Below, piece by piece: positions 8,665 to 16,072 of a stretch of 41,283 nt of DNA. The position numbers were made by a program, and so were the translations under genes. Position 1 is the stretch's first letter. Each line of letters opens with the position of its first letter. Under the pieces are notes generated by a model. It did not search any database. It was not told the DNA's origin and saw only the letters and a list, made by a program, of their open reading frames with translations. Source of the DNA: CAYSYM01 sp964435115. GTDB taxonomy: Bacteria > Chloroflexota > UBA6077 > CF-72. The DNA lies in assembly GCA_964435115.1 (NCBI GenBank), contig CAYSYM010000034.1:1-41283 (forward strand). Direction: 5' to 3'.

Positions 8665-9070
8665 GGAACCGCTCCTTGCTCACGACCGCCCGCGCCCCGA
8701 GCGGCAGGCTCGCGTCGGCCACCCAGGGGATGATCGTCCGCAGGCGCCCCTGGGCCTCGACCGCGACCGCGTCGCCCCGGTCGCTCCCCCGCACCGCCAC
8801 GGCGCCGGCGCTCTGGCCCAGTCCCGCACGCAGGAGCGCCTGGGCGTGGGCGACCCCGTCGGCGACCGTCCGGTCCTCGGCGGCGGCCACCCGCGCCCCG
8901 TCCTGGACCGCTCCGGTCACGACGTTTTGCGCGTGGTAGTACAGCGCGAACTGCACCAGCCCGATCGCGACCATGAGCAGGACCGGGAAGGCGACGGCCA
9001 CCTCGACCATCGCCTGGCCGCATTCAGCGCGCCGCGCCGCTCGGCTCCCCGGGCGCATCCCGGCGAACAT
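8645..9070 (-). CDS. TadE-like pseudopilin (first copy)
   Basis: This 141-aa protein has the TadE-type anchor CGQAMVEVAVAFPVLLMVAI, continuing into a helix with QNVVTGAVQDGARVAAAED, and a small C-terminal extracytoplasmic domain. The GQAMVE sequence resembles a pseudopilin processing site for the A24 peptidase encoded at the end of the operon. It starts 4 bp after the Flp pilin stop and overlaps the second tadE-like gene, so it belongs to the same transcript. ATG 9070 has only a weak ribosome binding site; an ATG four codons in (9058) is an alternative. Confidence 0.83.
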   Translation of the reverse strand: MFAGMRPGSRAARRAECGQAMVEVAVAFPVLLMVAIGLVQFALYYHAQNVVTGAVQDGARVAAAEDRTVADGVAHAQALLRAGLGQSAGAVAVRGSDRGDAVAVEAQGRLRTIIPWVADASLPLGARAVVSKERFRVGPGS

Positions 9071-9074
9071 CTCT

Positions 9075-9314
9075 CTACCCGCCGATCCCCTGGATCTTGC
9101 CCAGGATGTTCTGGAACACCTGCGCGATGCCGCCGCCGAGCGCCTGCACCGCCGCCATCGCCACCACCGCGATGAGCGCGGCGACGATGGCGTATTCCAC
9201 CATCGACTGCCCCGCCTGTCCGGCGGCCAGCCGACGGCCGAGGCCCTGGAAGATCAGCAGCAGCCTCACGTACACCACCATGACTCGTTCCCACATCCCC
9301 GTCACCTCCATCAT
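9075..9314 (-). CDS. flp: Flp family type IVb pilin
   Basis: This is the major pilin subunit, 79 aa as written. The diagnostic Flp sequence is GQSMVEYAIVAALIAVVAMA, followed by VQALGGGIAQVFQNILGKI. Cleavage by the prepilin peptidase is expected after a Gly just before the QSMVEY motif, leaving a hydrophobic mature pilin of about 45 residues. Two starts are plausible. ATG 9314 has AAAGGAG 4 nt upstream, and ATG 9296 has GGAGGTGA 5 nt upstream; the second would shorten the leader by six residues. Having flp after tadC, not first in the operon, is unusual. A GC-rich hairpin precedes it at 9342-9372. Confidence 0.9.
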   Translation of the reverse strand: MMEVTGMWERVMVVYVRLLLIFQGLGRRLAAGQAGQSMVEYAIVAALIAVVAMAAVQALGGGIAQVFQNILGKIQGIGG

Positions 9315-9341
9315 CTGACTCCTTTCCTTGGAGAGAGTGCC

Positions 9342-9372
9342 GGCGCCGCCCGACGGGTCACGGAACGGCGCC
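9342..9372 (-). promoter_or_regulatory. Hairpin between tadC and flp
   Basis: A perfect 7-bp inverted repeat (GGCGCCG at 9342-9348, CGGCGCC at 9366-9372) with a 17-nt loop starts just after the tadC stop codon. No T-run follows on the minus strand, so it is not a typical intrinsic terminator. Such a structure could stabilise or mark the 5' end of a processed flp-proximal mRNA, which would help raise pilin output. This is inferred from position only. Confidence 0.35.
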
Positions 9373-9377
9373 CCGCC

Positions 9378-10367
9378 TCACCCACCGAGCCGCAGCAGCT
9401 CCACCGCCGCCGGGACCAGCAGGACCACGAAGAGGACGGGCAAGATGAACAAGGCAACGGGCAGGATCATCCGCACGCTCGCCTTGCCGCCCTCCTCGAC
9501 GATCCGCAACCGCTTCTGCTCGCGCAGCGCCTCGGCCTGCGCCGAGAGGGTCTGCACCAACGGGATCCCCTGCTCGTGGGCCGCCCGCAGCTGGCCGACG
9601 ACGGCCGTGAGCTCCGGCACGGCGTTGCGCTCCGCCATCGCCCCGAGCGCCTCCACGACCGAGCGCTGGCCGAGGGCCATCTCGCGCACGGCGTGCTGCA
9701 GTTCCCGCGCGACCGTGCCCTGGCTCTGCCGGGCCACGAGGCCGAGCGCCTGCTCGAGGGCCAGGCCCGCCGAGGTGGCGATGGTAAGCATGTCGAGCAG
9801 GATGGGCAGTTCCATGACCGCACGCGTGCGGCGGGCCGCGAGCCGGCGGTCGAGCTCCGCGTCCGGCAGGAGGAAGCCGGCGATGAACCCGACCAGCCAC
9901 AGCCAGACCGGCCAGACGCCGAACGGCACGATGCCGAGCGCGTTCATGAGCGGGCAGACCCCCAGGCCGATCAGGCCCGCGATCGCCTTCTCGCCCAAGA
10001 ACTGGATCGGCTCGACGCCGGGGCGCGCCACCTGCAGCTTCCGCTCAAGCTCCTGCCCACCGAACACGCCGAACCGCCCGAGCGTCGCCCGGAGCAGGCG
10101 CCCGAGATCCTCGACCACCGGCCGCAGCATGCTCTCCAGCAGGAGCGAGGCGAAGATCGGCCGCACGTCGCGCCGCTCGAGCTCCATCCTGATGCGCTCG
10201 TCGACGTCGAGCCGCCGCAGGCGCTCGGCGAGGTCCGGCTTTGGCCGGCCGATCGGCTGGGCGGTCAGGAGCAGATAGGCGCCCAGGCCGAAGAGGAGCG
10301 GCCAGATGAGCACGCGCAGCTCGAACGCGCTCGGGTCGACGTGGAAGGGCAGCGCGAAGGGCGTCAT
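9378..10367 (-). CDS. tadC: Tad pilus inner-membrane platform protein TadC
   Basis: This 329-aa protein has a T2SSF (GspF-like) domain in its C-terminal half: ELPILLDMLTIATSAGLALEQAL, then LGQRSVVEALGAMAERN, and the closing membrane helices MILPVALFILPVLFVVLLVP. Further membrane segments lie near residues 18-37 and 125-160. Together with TadB it forms the inner-membrane platform on which the CpaF ATPase acts. The ATG at 10367 overlaps the tadB stop (ATGA), so a longer frame reaching 10472 is rejected. The position directly after tadB is the normal one. Confidence 0.9.
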   Translation of the reverse strand: MTPFALPFHVDPSAFELRVLIWPLLFGLGAYLLLTAQPIGRPKPDLAERLRRLDVDERIRMELERRDVRPIFASLLLESMLRPVVEDLGRLLRATLGRFGVFGGQELERKLQVARPGVEPIQFLGEKAIAGLIGLGVCPLMNALGIVPFGVWPVWLWLVGFIAGFLLPDAELDRRLAARRTRAVMELPILLDMLTIATSAGLALEQALGLVARQSQGTVARELQHAVREMALGQRSVVEALGAMAERNAVPELTAVVGQLRAAHEQGIPLVQTLSAQAEALREQKRLRIVEEGGKASVRMILPVALFILPVLFVVLLVPAAVELLRLGG

Positions 10368-11224
10368 GGCCGCAGCACCCGTTCCTCGCCGGGGAGGCGC
10401 GTCATCCAGAGCATGCCGGCGTAGCCCAGCGCGACGCTGGCCACGCAGCCGGCCAGCAGCACCTGGCCCCACCAGTCGTTGAAGAGCGCCAGATACCCCG
10501 GGTTGACCTGGCGGATCGCGATCAGCACGACGAGCGGGACGGCGGCGACGATCCGGGCCGAGAGGACGTTGCGCGCCTGGTAGGCCCGCAGCTCCTGCTG
10601 TACCCGGAGCTCGGCCCGGGTCGCCTGGGCCAGGCGGTCGAGCACCTGGCTCACGTTGCGGCCGCCGAGGCGGTCGTTCAGGAGGAGGGTGGCCGAGACG
10701 ACGTCGAAGACCGGGTCGGCCAGGCGGTCCTGCATGTCGGCGATCGCCCTGGGCAGCCCGGCCAGCCGCATCTCGCGCGCCAGTCGCGCGAACTCGGGCC
10801 GCAGCGTCTCCGGCCCGCTCTGGGCGAGGGCGACGAGCGCCTCCGGGACCGAGAGGCCGGTGCGGATGGCGTCCCGCAGCTGCCCGATCGCCTCGACGAG
10901 CGCGGCCTGGACGGCGGCGCGGCGGCGGTCGTGGCGGCGGACGTAGTAGGCGACCGGCGCGACCAGGCCGAGCGCCCCGGCGAGCACGCTGACGACGCCC
11001 CAGCCGAGGAGCAGCTGGGCGCAGACGCCGACGAGGAGGCCGGACGCGAGGGCGAAGCCGAGGAAGTCGCGCGGGGTGACACCGTGCAGCCCGGCGCGGG
11101 CCAGGAACTCCTCGAGGCCGCGCAACCGCCGCGGCCCGGCGTCGGCCGGGCGCGGGTTGGTGAGCGCCTCGTAGAGCAGGGCGACCCCCGCGCCGAAGGC
11201 GACCGAGAGCAGGACCGGGATCAC
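10364..11224 (-). CDS. tadB: Tad pilus inner-membrane platform protein TadB
   Basis: This 286-aa protein has a T2SSF domain: LVEAIGQLRDAIRTGLSVPEAL, DPVFDVVSATLLLNDRLGG, LDRLAQATRAELRVQQELRA, followed by two C-terminal membrane helices. N-terminal membrane segments lie near residues 1-18 and 55-90. GTG 11224 is chosen as the start because AGGAGGTG lies 6 nt upstream. An upstream GTG at 11233 would overlap that ribosome binding site. It is the first gene after the 11-bp repeat array, and a TAGGGT hexamer at 11250-11255 on the minus strand could be a weak -10. tadB-tadC and downstream genes may therefore have their own promoter. Confidence 0.9.
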   Translation of the reverse strand: MIPVLLSVAFGAGVALLYEALTNPRPADAGPRRLRGLEEFLARAGLHGVTPRDFLGFALASGLLVGVCAQLLLGWGVVSVLAGALGLVAPVAYYVRRHDRRRAAVQAALVEAIGQLRDAIRTGLSVPEALVALAQSGPETLRPEFARLAREMRLAGLPRAIADMQDRLADPVFDVVSATLLLNDRLGGRNVSQVLDRLAQATRAELRVQQELRAYQARNVLSARIVAAVPLVVLIAIRQVNPGYLALFNDWWGQVLLAGCVASVALGYAGMLWMTRLPGEERVLRP

Positions 11225-11265
11225 GGCCGACACCTCCTTTCTGCGTTCACCCTACCCATCGCCAG

Positions 11266-11321
11266 TTACTTCTCGATTACTTCCCGATTACTCGGCCAAT
11301 TACTTCTCAGTTACTTGGCCC
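11266..11321. repeat. Array of five about 11-bp phased TTAC repeats between cpaF and tadB
   Basis: TTACTTC-like half-sites begin at 11266, 11277, 11288, 11300 and 11311. The steps are 11, 11, 12 and 11 bp. The last copy contains the cpaF stop codon (TAA on the minus strand, 11313-11311). The motif is the same one as at 139-193, and the orientation relative to the leftward downstream gene is also the same. The array fills the largest gap inside the Tad operon and ends about 10 bp upstream of a TAGGGT -10-like hexamer. It is a candidate activator-binding array for a promoter internal to the operon. Confidence 0.6.
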
Positions 11322-12654
11322 GGGACGCGCGGACCGAACGCTCGGACGCCGCGGGCAGGGCGTACGGCACGCCCTTGGCCGCGATCTTGGTCAGGCAGCG
11401 TGGCTGGATGCCTGTCCAGAGCAGGCGGTCGCGCTCGGGGTCGAGCGCCCAGAGCTCCTGGCCGGTGATGACGTTGCCCTCCAGGCCGGCCACCTCGAAG
11501 ATGCTCACCAGGCGGCGCCGGCCGGTGCGGGGCTCGAAGCGGAGCTGGAGCACCAGCTCGATCGTCCGGGCCACCATCTTGGTGAGGGCCTCGTTGCTCA
11601 GCCGCTCCTCGGCCATCATGGCCAGCGTCACGAGCCGGTCGAGGGCGTCGCGCGGCGAGTTACCATGGATCGTGGTCAGGCTCCCCTCGTGGCCGGTGTT
11701 CATCGCCATCAACAGGTCGAGCGCCTCGGGGCCGCGGGCCTCGCCGACCACGATCCGGGTCGGGCGCATCCGGAGCGCGTTCCTGACCAGGTCGCGGATG
11801 CGGATCTCGCCGACCCCCTCGACGTTGCCGGCGCGCCCCTGCAGGCCGACGCAGTCGGGGAGCTGGCGCTCGAGCTGGAGCTCGGCCACCTCCTCGACCG
11901 TCACGATCCGCTCGTCCACGGACGCGATCGAGGCGCCCAGGGCGTTGAGGAGCGTGGTCTTGCCGCTGCCGGTGGGGCCGCTGACCAGGATGTTGACCCC
12001 GGCCGCGACGGCAGCGTCCAGGAAGCGGGCGGCGGAGTCGGTCAGGGTGCCGAGCGCCACGAGCTGCTCGAGGCTGTGGGCCCGGAGGATGAACTTGCGG
12101 ATGGTGACGCTGCACCAGCGGGTGGTGGCCGGCGGGATGGCCGCGTTGAGGCGGCTGCCGTCGGGGAGGCGGGCGTCGACCATCGGCGAGGACTCGTCCA
12201 GCCGGCGGCCGAGCGGGCCGATGAGGCGCTTCACGAGGGCGCGCAGCTCCTCGTCGTCGTCGAACATCAGGTCCGGCACCAGCCGCTTGCGGCCATCCTC
12301 GATGACGAAGATCCGGTTCGGGCCGTTCACGATGATCTCCTCGACGACGGGGCTGTCCATGAACGGCTGGAGGATGCCGAGGCGTAGCAGGCCGTCGAAG
12401 AGCCGGCGCTCGACCGCCTCCGGGTCGGCCAGCAGTGGGGCGTTCGTCGTCGCCGCCCGCCGCTGGTAGGCGGCCACCTGCTCGCGGATCAGGGCCCGGA
12501 TGCGCTCCTCGTCCTCCGGACCGGGGGTCAGCAGCTGTCGCTCGCCCAGCAGTCGGCTCACCGCCGCCCGGACCTCCTCGCGGAGCGTCCGCTCGGCGGC
12601 CCGGTCCGTACTCGCGGCGACCCTTCCGTTAGGTGATGGGGGCGACACCGTCAT
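11311..12654 (-). CDS. cpaF: Tad/Flp secretion ATPase CpaF (TadA)
   Basis: This is a 447-aa hexameric type II/IV secretion ATPase that powers Flp pilus assembly. An N-terminal domain (EEIIVNGPNRIFVIEDGRK) precedes the RecA-like core, with Walker A GPTGSGKTTLL near residue 224, an Asp box (TVEEVAELQL), Walker B-region RIVVGEARGPEALDLL near 300, and the His box TGHEGSLTTIHGNSPRDAL. ATG 12654 is preferred because AAGGAG lies 6 nt upstream; upstream in-frame starts lack this. It overlaps the cpaE 3' end by 26 bp. All catalytic motifs are intact. Confidence 0.95.
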   Translation of the reverse strand: MTVSPPSPNGRVAASTDRAAERTLREEVRAAVSRLLGERQLLTPGPEDEERIRALIREQVAAYQRRAATTNAPLLADPEAVERRLFDGLLRLGILQPFMDSPVVEEIIVNGPNRIFVIEDGRKRLVPDLMFDDDEELRALVKRLIGPLGRRLDESSPMVDARLPDGSRLNAAIPPATTRWCSVTIRKFILRAHSLEQLVALGTLTDSAARFLDAAVAAGVNILVSGPTGSGKTTLLNALGASIASVDERIVTVEEVAELQLERQLPDCVGLQGRAGNVEGVGEIRIRDLVRNALRMRPTRIVVGEARGPEALDLLMAMNTGHEGSLTTIHGNSPRDALDRLVTLAMMAEERLSNEALTKMVARTIELVLQLRFEPRTGRRRLVSIFEVAGLEGNVITGQELWALDPERDRLLWTGIQPRCLTKIAAKGVPYALPAASERSVRASRAK

Positions 12655-14044
12655 AGCGTGCTCCTTGCTCGGCATGCGCACCATTCGAGGTGGCGGCCGC
12701 CGCCCGCGCCCAGGGCAGGCGCATCCTCGGCAGGATCCGGCGCCAGCGGGCTCGCCCGTCGCCGGTCGGCTCGGGCGGCAGGACGATGCTGCCGCCGTGC
12801 ACCCGCTCGGCTAGGTCGAGCACCGCCCGCCCGGCTCGGCTGCGGGCCTCCAGGACGAGGGGCCGCTGCGCGGCCAGCGTCCGCTGGACGGCGCGGTGGT
12901 CGTGGGGGATGACCGCCGCCGCCGGCACGCCGAGCGCCCATTCGATCTCGGCGCGCCCGTGGTGATAGCGGCGGTCGTGGCGGTTGAGGATCAGGGCCAA
13001 CTTCTCTCCGGGGACGGGCACGTGAGTCCTAAGCAGGCCGAGCGCGGTGCGGGCGTGCCACAGGCCGACCAGGTCGGTCGCGGCCACGAGCAGGACGTGG
13101 TCGGAGAGGCCCAGCGCCGCGCGGTGCAGCGCGGCCTCGGCGCCCAGGAGGTCGGCCCCGACGTCGAGCACGACGTAGCGGAAGCGCTGCCGCAGCTCGG
13201 CGACCAACCGCTCGAGGAAGCGGGGTGAGACGGCCGACCGCATCTCCGGCTTGGGCACGCCGCAGAGCACGGCGGCGTGCGGGCTGCGCGGTCCGAGCGG
13301 CTGGGTCTCCTGGGCGAGCGCCCGCTCCCACTCGCGTCGGGTGCTCGGCTCGGCGTGGGCGAGCATGTAGAGGTTCCGCGTGGGGTCGAGGTCGAGGTGC
13401 GCGGCGACGCTCGGCCCGAAGACATCGGCGTCGACCAGGACGGTCGGCGCGACCGCGCCGAGGGCGGCCGCCAGACTCACTGCCACCGTCGTCCGCCCCG
13501 GGCTCCCGTGCCCGCTGGCGAGCGCCAGGAGACCGAGCGCCGCCGGCGGGGGCTCGGCCTCGGCTGACGGCGCCTGGGCGTGGTCCGGCTCGGGCTCGGC
13601 CCGCTGCGGGGTCGGGTGAGGCCGCTCGCCGCGGATGGCGGCGAGCAGCGCCTGGCGCGCGCGCTCGGGGTCGGCCTCGAGCGGCAGGACGAGGCCGGGA
13701 AACGCCTGCCAGCGCTCGGCGTCGGGGTCGGGCGTGAGCAGGACGAGCGGGACGCGCGTCCGGGCCAGCTCGGCGAGCGCGCCGTCGGTCAGGCGATGCA
13801 GGTCGGCCGCGACGAGCACGGCGTCGGCGCGCCCGGACTCGACGCTGGCCAGGAGCTGGTCGGCGGCGAGACAGCGCTCGGCGACGACGAAGTCGCCCGA
13901 CTCGCCCAGTGCCGGCAGCAGGAGCCGCTCGCGCTCGGGGTCGCCGAGGCCGACGGCCAGCCGGAAGAGCGGGAGGAGGCCCCCCTCGTGGGGTCCGGTC
14001 GACGGGCCGTTATCGTTGGGAGGATAGTCCGCCTGTCCTGCCAT
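12629..14044 (-). CDS. cpaE: CpaE/TadZ-like MinD-family pilus localisation ATPase
   Basis: This 471-aa protein has an N-terminal receiver-like region (about residues 30-135, LVAADLHRLTDGALAEL) without an obvious phospho-acceptor context, an acidic linker, and a MinD/ParA-type ATPase domain from about residue 175. The deviant Walker A is altered: GHGSPGRTTVAVSLAAALG has Arg where the P-loop Lys is expected, and the signature Lys is missing. VDADVFGPS and VVLDVGADL are the switch/Walker B strands. CpaE/TadZ proteins position the Tad machine at the cell pole, and weak or absent ATPase activity is known in TadZ proteins. A TAGGTGAG ribosome binding site precedes ATG 14044, 10 bp after cpaB. Confidence 0.85.
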   Translation of the reverse strand: MAGQADYPPNDNGPSTGPHEGGLLPLFRLAVGLGDPERERLLLPALGESGDFVVAERCLAADQLLASVESGRADAVLVAADLHRLTDGALAELARTRVPLVLLTPDPDAERWQAFPGLVLPLEADPERARQALLAAIRGERPHPTPQRAEPEPDHAQAPSAEAEPPPAALGLLALASGHGSPGRTTVAVSLAAALGAVAPTVLVDADVFGPSVAAHLDLDPTRNLYMLAHAEPSTRREWERALAQETQPLGPRSPHAAVLCGVPKPEMRSAVSPRFLERLVAELRQRFRYVVLDVGADLLGAEAALHRAALGLSDHVLLVAATDLVGLWHARTALGLLRTHVPVPGEKLALILNRHDRRYHHGRAEIEWALGVPAAAVIPHDHRAVQRTLAAQRPLVLEARSRAGRAVLDLAERVHGGSIVLPPEPTGDGRARWRRILPRMRLPWARAAAATSNGAHAEQGARYDGVAPIT

Positions 14045-14054
14045 CGGCGCTCAC

Positions 14055-14750
14055 CTACTGCGGCGGCAGCAACGCCACGTCGAGCTCGCCGGCCCATTTC
14101 GCCCGGGCGAGCTCGACAGCCTGTTCCGGTGTGACGACGACCGTGACCCAGCTGATCGGCCCCTGAGCGGCGGGGCGACCGGCCGCATCGGCCGAGGTGG
14201 TCGTGTTGATGGCGCCGAGGCGCTCCTCGTGGCCGACGTCGTAGGCGGTCACGCGCGGCAGGACTACGGTGGTGCGCGCCTCGGGCTTGCCCTTGTCGAT
14301 GGTCAGGAGCACCTGGACCGCATCGCCGGGCCGCAGGCGGCCGCCGACGGCCGACTCGGCGCTGACCGGGATCGTCAGGGCCAGCTGGTTGGGGCCGAGC
14401 GTCGGGCGGCTCGACACCTCGGCGCGGACGAGCAGCTGCTGCGCGTGGACCGGCTCGGCGAGCTGCCGGCCGACCAGCTGGCTCAGCTCCTCGGCCGGGA
14501 CGGCCGCCTGGTAGATCGTGTCGTCGACCCGGACGCGGGCGACGGCGAGGTCGCCGGCGCCGAGCGTGGCGCCGGCCGGCAGGTCGCGCGTCGCGACCAG
14601 GACGGCGCGGGTGTCGGAGGCGGCGGTCCAAAAGGCGATCGAGCCACCGGTCGCCACCAAGAGCAGGAGGAGCCCGAACACGGCGCGCAGGTCGAGCCGG
14701 CGCGGCTGACGCAGCGCGCGGGTCGGCGACAGGATCGTGGTGCTGGCCAT
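14055..14750 (-). CDS. cpaB: Flp pilus assembly protein CpaB (RcpC), SAF domain
   Basis: This 231-aa protein has one membrane segment (about residues 22-42) followed by a SAF domain: LVATRDLPAGATLGAGDLAVARV, then VGRQLAEPVHAQQLLVRAEV, and a CpaB/RcpC C-terminal domain (LRPGDAVQVLLT). CpaB is a periplasmic component of the Tad machine. ATG 14750 is preferred (GGAGTGAG just upstream) over a possible upstream start at 14783. It is the first gene of the pilus operon, lying behind a promoter at 14820-14848 and a 10-bp inverted repeat in its leader. Confidence 0.88.
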   Translation of the reverse strand: MASTTILSPTRALRQPRRLDLRAVFGLLLLLVATGGSIAFWTAASDTRAVLVATRDLPAGATLGAGDLAVARVRVDDTIYQAAVPAEELSQLVGRQLAEPVHAQQLLVRAEVSSRPTLGPNQLALTIPVSAESAVGGRLRPGDAVQVLLTIDKGKPEARTTVVLPRVTAYDVGHEERLGAINTTTSADAAGRPAAQGPISWVTVVVTPEQAVELARAKWAGELDVALLPPQ

Positions 14751-14779
14751 GGCGCTCACTCCGGACCTCGGGCGACACT

Positions 14780-14805
14780 CCAACTGCCGGACTCACGGCA
14801 GTTGG
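14780..14805. promoter_or_regulatory. Perfect 10-bp inverted repeat in the cpaB leader
   Basis: CCAACTGCCG (14780-14789) and CGGCAGTTGG (14796-14805) form a perfect palindrome around a 6-nt spacer. It lies between the cpaB promoter and its start codon, so it could be a repressor operator or an RNA hairpin in the 5' UTR. No T-run follows it, so it is not a clear terminator. The divergent EspR-like gene is the obvious candidate regulator, but that is inferred. Confidence 0.55.
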
Positions 14806-14819
14806 TAAATCCGCCGGCT

Positions 14820-14848
14820 ATAATAGGCTAGAACGACCCCGCTGTCAA
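14820..14848 (-). promoter_or_regulatory. Sigma-70-type promoter for the Tad pilus operon
   Basis: On the minus strand a perfect TTGACA (14848-14843) is followed after exactly 17 bp by TATTAT (14825-14820). This is a near-consensus housekeeping promoter, in strong contrast to the GC-rich surroundings. Transcription should start near 14813 and give a leader of about 60 nt before cpaB that contains the inverted repeat at 14780-14805. Confidence 0.8.
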
Positions 14849-14877
14849 CTTGCGTGGAGAAGTGAGGCATCGAATTA

Positions 14878-14906
14878 TTTACTTCCGCTGCAAGCGCTGG
14901 TATACT
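14878..14906 (+). promoter_or_regulatory. Sigma-70-type promoter for the EspR-like gene
   Basis: TTTACT (14878-14883) and TATACT (14901-14906) are separated by 17 bp and read rightward into the EspR-like gene, whose ATG is 80 bp further on. It is back-to-back with the pilus promoter, with about 30 bp between the two -35 boxes, so one bound regulator could control both. Confidence 0.7.
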
Positions 14907-14985
14907 GGCTCGTGCCGGCCCGGCCAGGGCCGCGGGACCAGCTGGGGCACCGTCAGACGGAAGCCAGACGGGAGCAGACGCGAGG

Positions 14986-15468
14986 ATGGCCGAGGACAAG
15001 CCGGCACACGCGCGGACCTTGGCGGAGAAGCTGGACCACCTCTTTCGCACCGTCCACCCGCGCGACCGCGGCGAGTACAGCTTCGAGGAGGTGGCCGAGG
15101 CCATTCGCCAGCGCGGCGGGCCCACCATCTCGGCGACGTATCTCTGGCAGCTCCGCAAGGGCCTGCGCGACAACCCGACCAAGAAGCACCTGGAGGCGCT
15201 GTCCGACTTCTTCGGCGTGCCGGCGAGCTACTTCTTCGACGACCAGGCCGCGGCGCGGATCGACGCCCAGCTGGACCTGCTTGCCGCGCTCCGCGACGCC
15301 CAGGTCCAGCAGCTCGCGCTGCGGGCCGCCGGCCTCTCGCCCGACAGCCTTCGGGCGATCGCCGACATGATCGAGCGCGTCCGGAATCTCGAGGGACTGC
15401 CCGAGACGGCGGGGGATCGGGCGCCGCGGCGCGGACGCCCGTGGCACCGCTCGGGCGACGCCCCGTAG
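14986..15468 (+). CDS. EspR-like helix-turn-helix regulator
   Basis: This 160-aa protein closely follows the plan of mycobacterial EspR. It opens with LAEKLDHLFRTVHPRDRGEYS, then an XRE-type helix-turn-helix (ISATYLWQLRKGLRDNPTKK, about residues 48-67), then ALSDFFGVPASYFFDD, and a C-terminal helical dimerisation region (QLDLLAALRDAQVQQLALRAAG). EspR is a nucleoid-associated dimer that bridges distant promoter sites and controls secretion and cell-wall genes. This homologue is divergent from the Tad operon and is followed by an ImmA peptidase. Regulation of the pilus promoter is inferred from position. The C-terminal tail is basic and low-complexity. Confidence 0.85.
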   Translation: MAEDKPAHARTLAEKLDHLFRTVHPRDRGEYSFEEVAEAIRQRGGPTISATYLWQLRKGLRDNPTKKHLEALSDFFGVPASYFFDDQAAARIDAQLDLLAALRDAQVQQLALRAAGLSPDSLRAIADMIERVRNLEGLPETAGDRAPRRGRPWHRSGDAP

Positions 15469-15541
15469 GGCGCCGCGCGGCACAGACGTTGCTCGTCACC
15501 GCCGCGCAGGGGCCGCCTGCAGGAGGAAAGGACAGAACGAC

Positions 15542-16060
15542 ATGGATCTCAAGCAGCTCCGCCGCCGCTGCGAGGCGAGGCTGCGGGAACTCGATCTCCC
15601 CGTACCCTTCGATGTGCGCGCCTTCTGCGACGCGCTCGCCCGCCGGCGGGGCCGCCCGATCCTGCTCCGCCCGGTCGCCAGCGGCACCGGCTGCTACGGC
15701 TTGTGGGTGGCCACGCCGGCGGAGGACATCGTCTTCTACGAGATGGGGACCAGCCCTCTCCACCGCGACCACATCATCCTGCACGAGCTCTGCCACCTCG
15801 CCTCGGGCCACCGGCCGGTGCCCGCGTCGACGGCGGAGATCGCGCGGCTGCTGCTCCCCGACCTGCGGCCCGAGCTGGTTCAGTGCCTCCTGCAGCGGTC
15901 CAGCTATTCCAGTGACGACGAGCGCGAGGCGGAGCTCCTCGCGTCGCTCATCCTGGAGCGGAGCGTCGGCACGTCCCCTGCGGCTGCGCCGGTCCTGGAT
16001 GCCCGGACGGCGGCGGCGCTCGGGCAGCTCGAAGCCACCCTGCAGGAAGGCGCCAGCTAG
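15542..16060 (+). CDS. ImmA/IrrE family metallo-endopeptidase
   Basis: This 172-aa protein has a zinc-binding HExxH site, HIILHELCHLASGH, with H81, E82 and H85, followed by a plausible third ligand Glu in DDEREAELLASLILE. ImmA-type peptidases usually cleave or inactivate the XRE-family repressor encoded beside them, for example on stress or as part of mobile-element control. Here the neighbour is the EspR-like gene 73 bp upstream, so that protein is the likely target. An AGGAGG-AAAGGA ribosome binding region lies just upstream. The MAB_1171c-type gene follows after 12 bp, as in many actinobacterial genomes. Confidence 0.88.
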   Translation: MDLKQLRRRCEARLRELDLPVPFDVRAFCDALARRRGRPILLRPVASGTGCYGLWVATPAEDIVFYEMGTSPLHRDHIILHELCHLASGHRPVPASTAEIARLLLPDLRPELVQCLLQRSSYSSDDEREAELLASLILERSVGTSPAAAPVLDARTAAALGQLEATLQEGAS

Positions 16061-16072
16061 GAGGGGCGAGCC

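Noticed and set aside
12629..14044. CpaE as a broken pseudogene because its P-loop lysines are missing
   Set aside because: The frame is intact, the rest of the fold is recognisable, and TadZ/CpaE proteins with altered Walker A motifs are known, so loss of the lysine alone does not mark a pseudogene.
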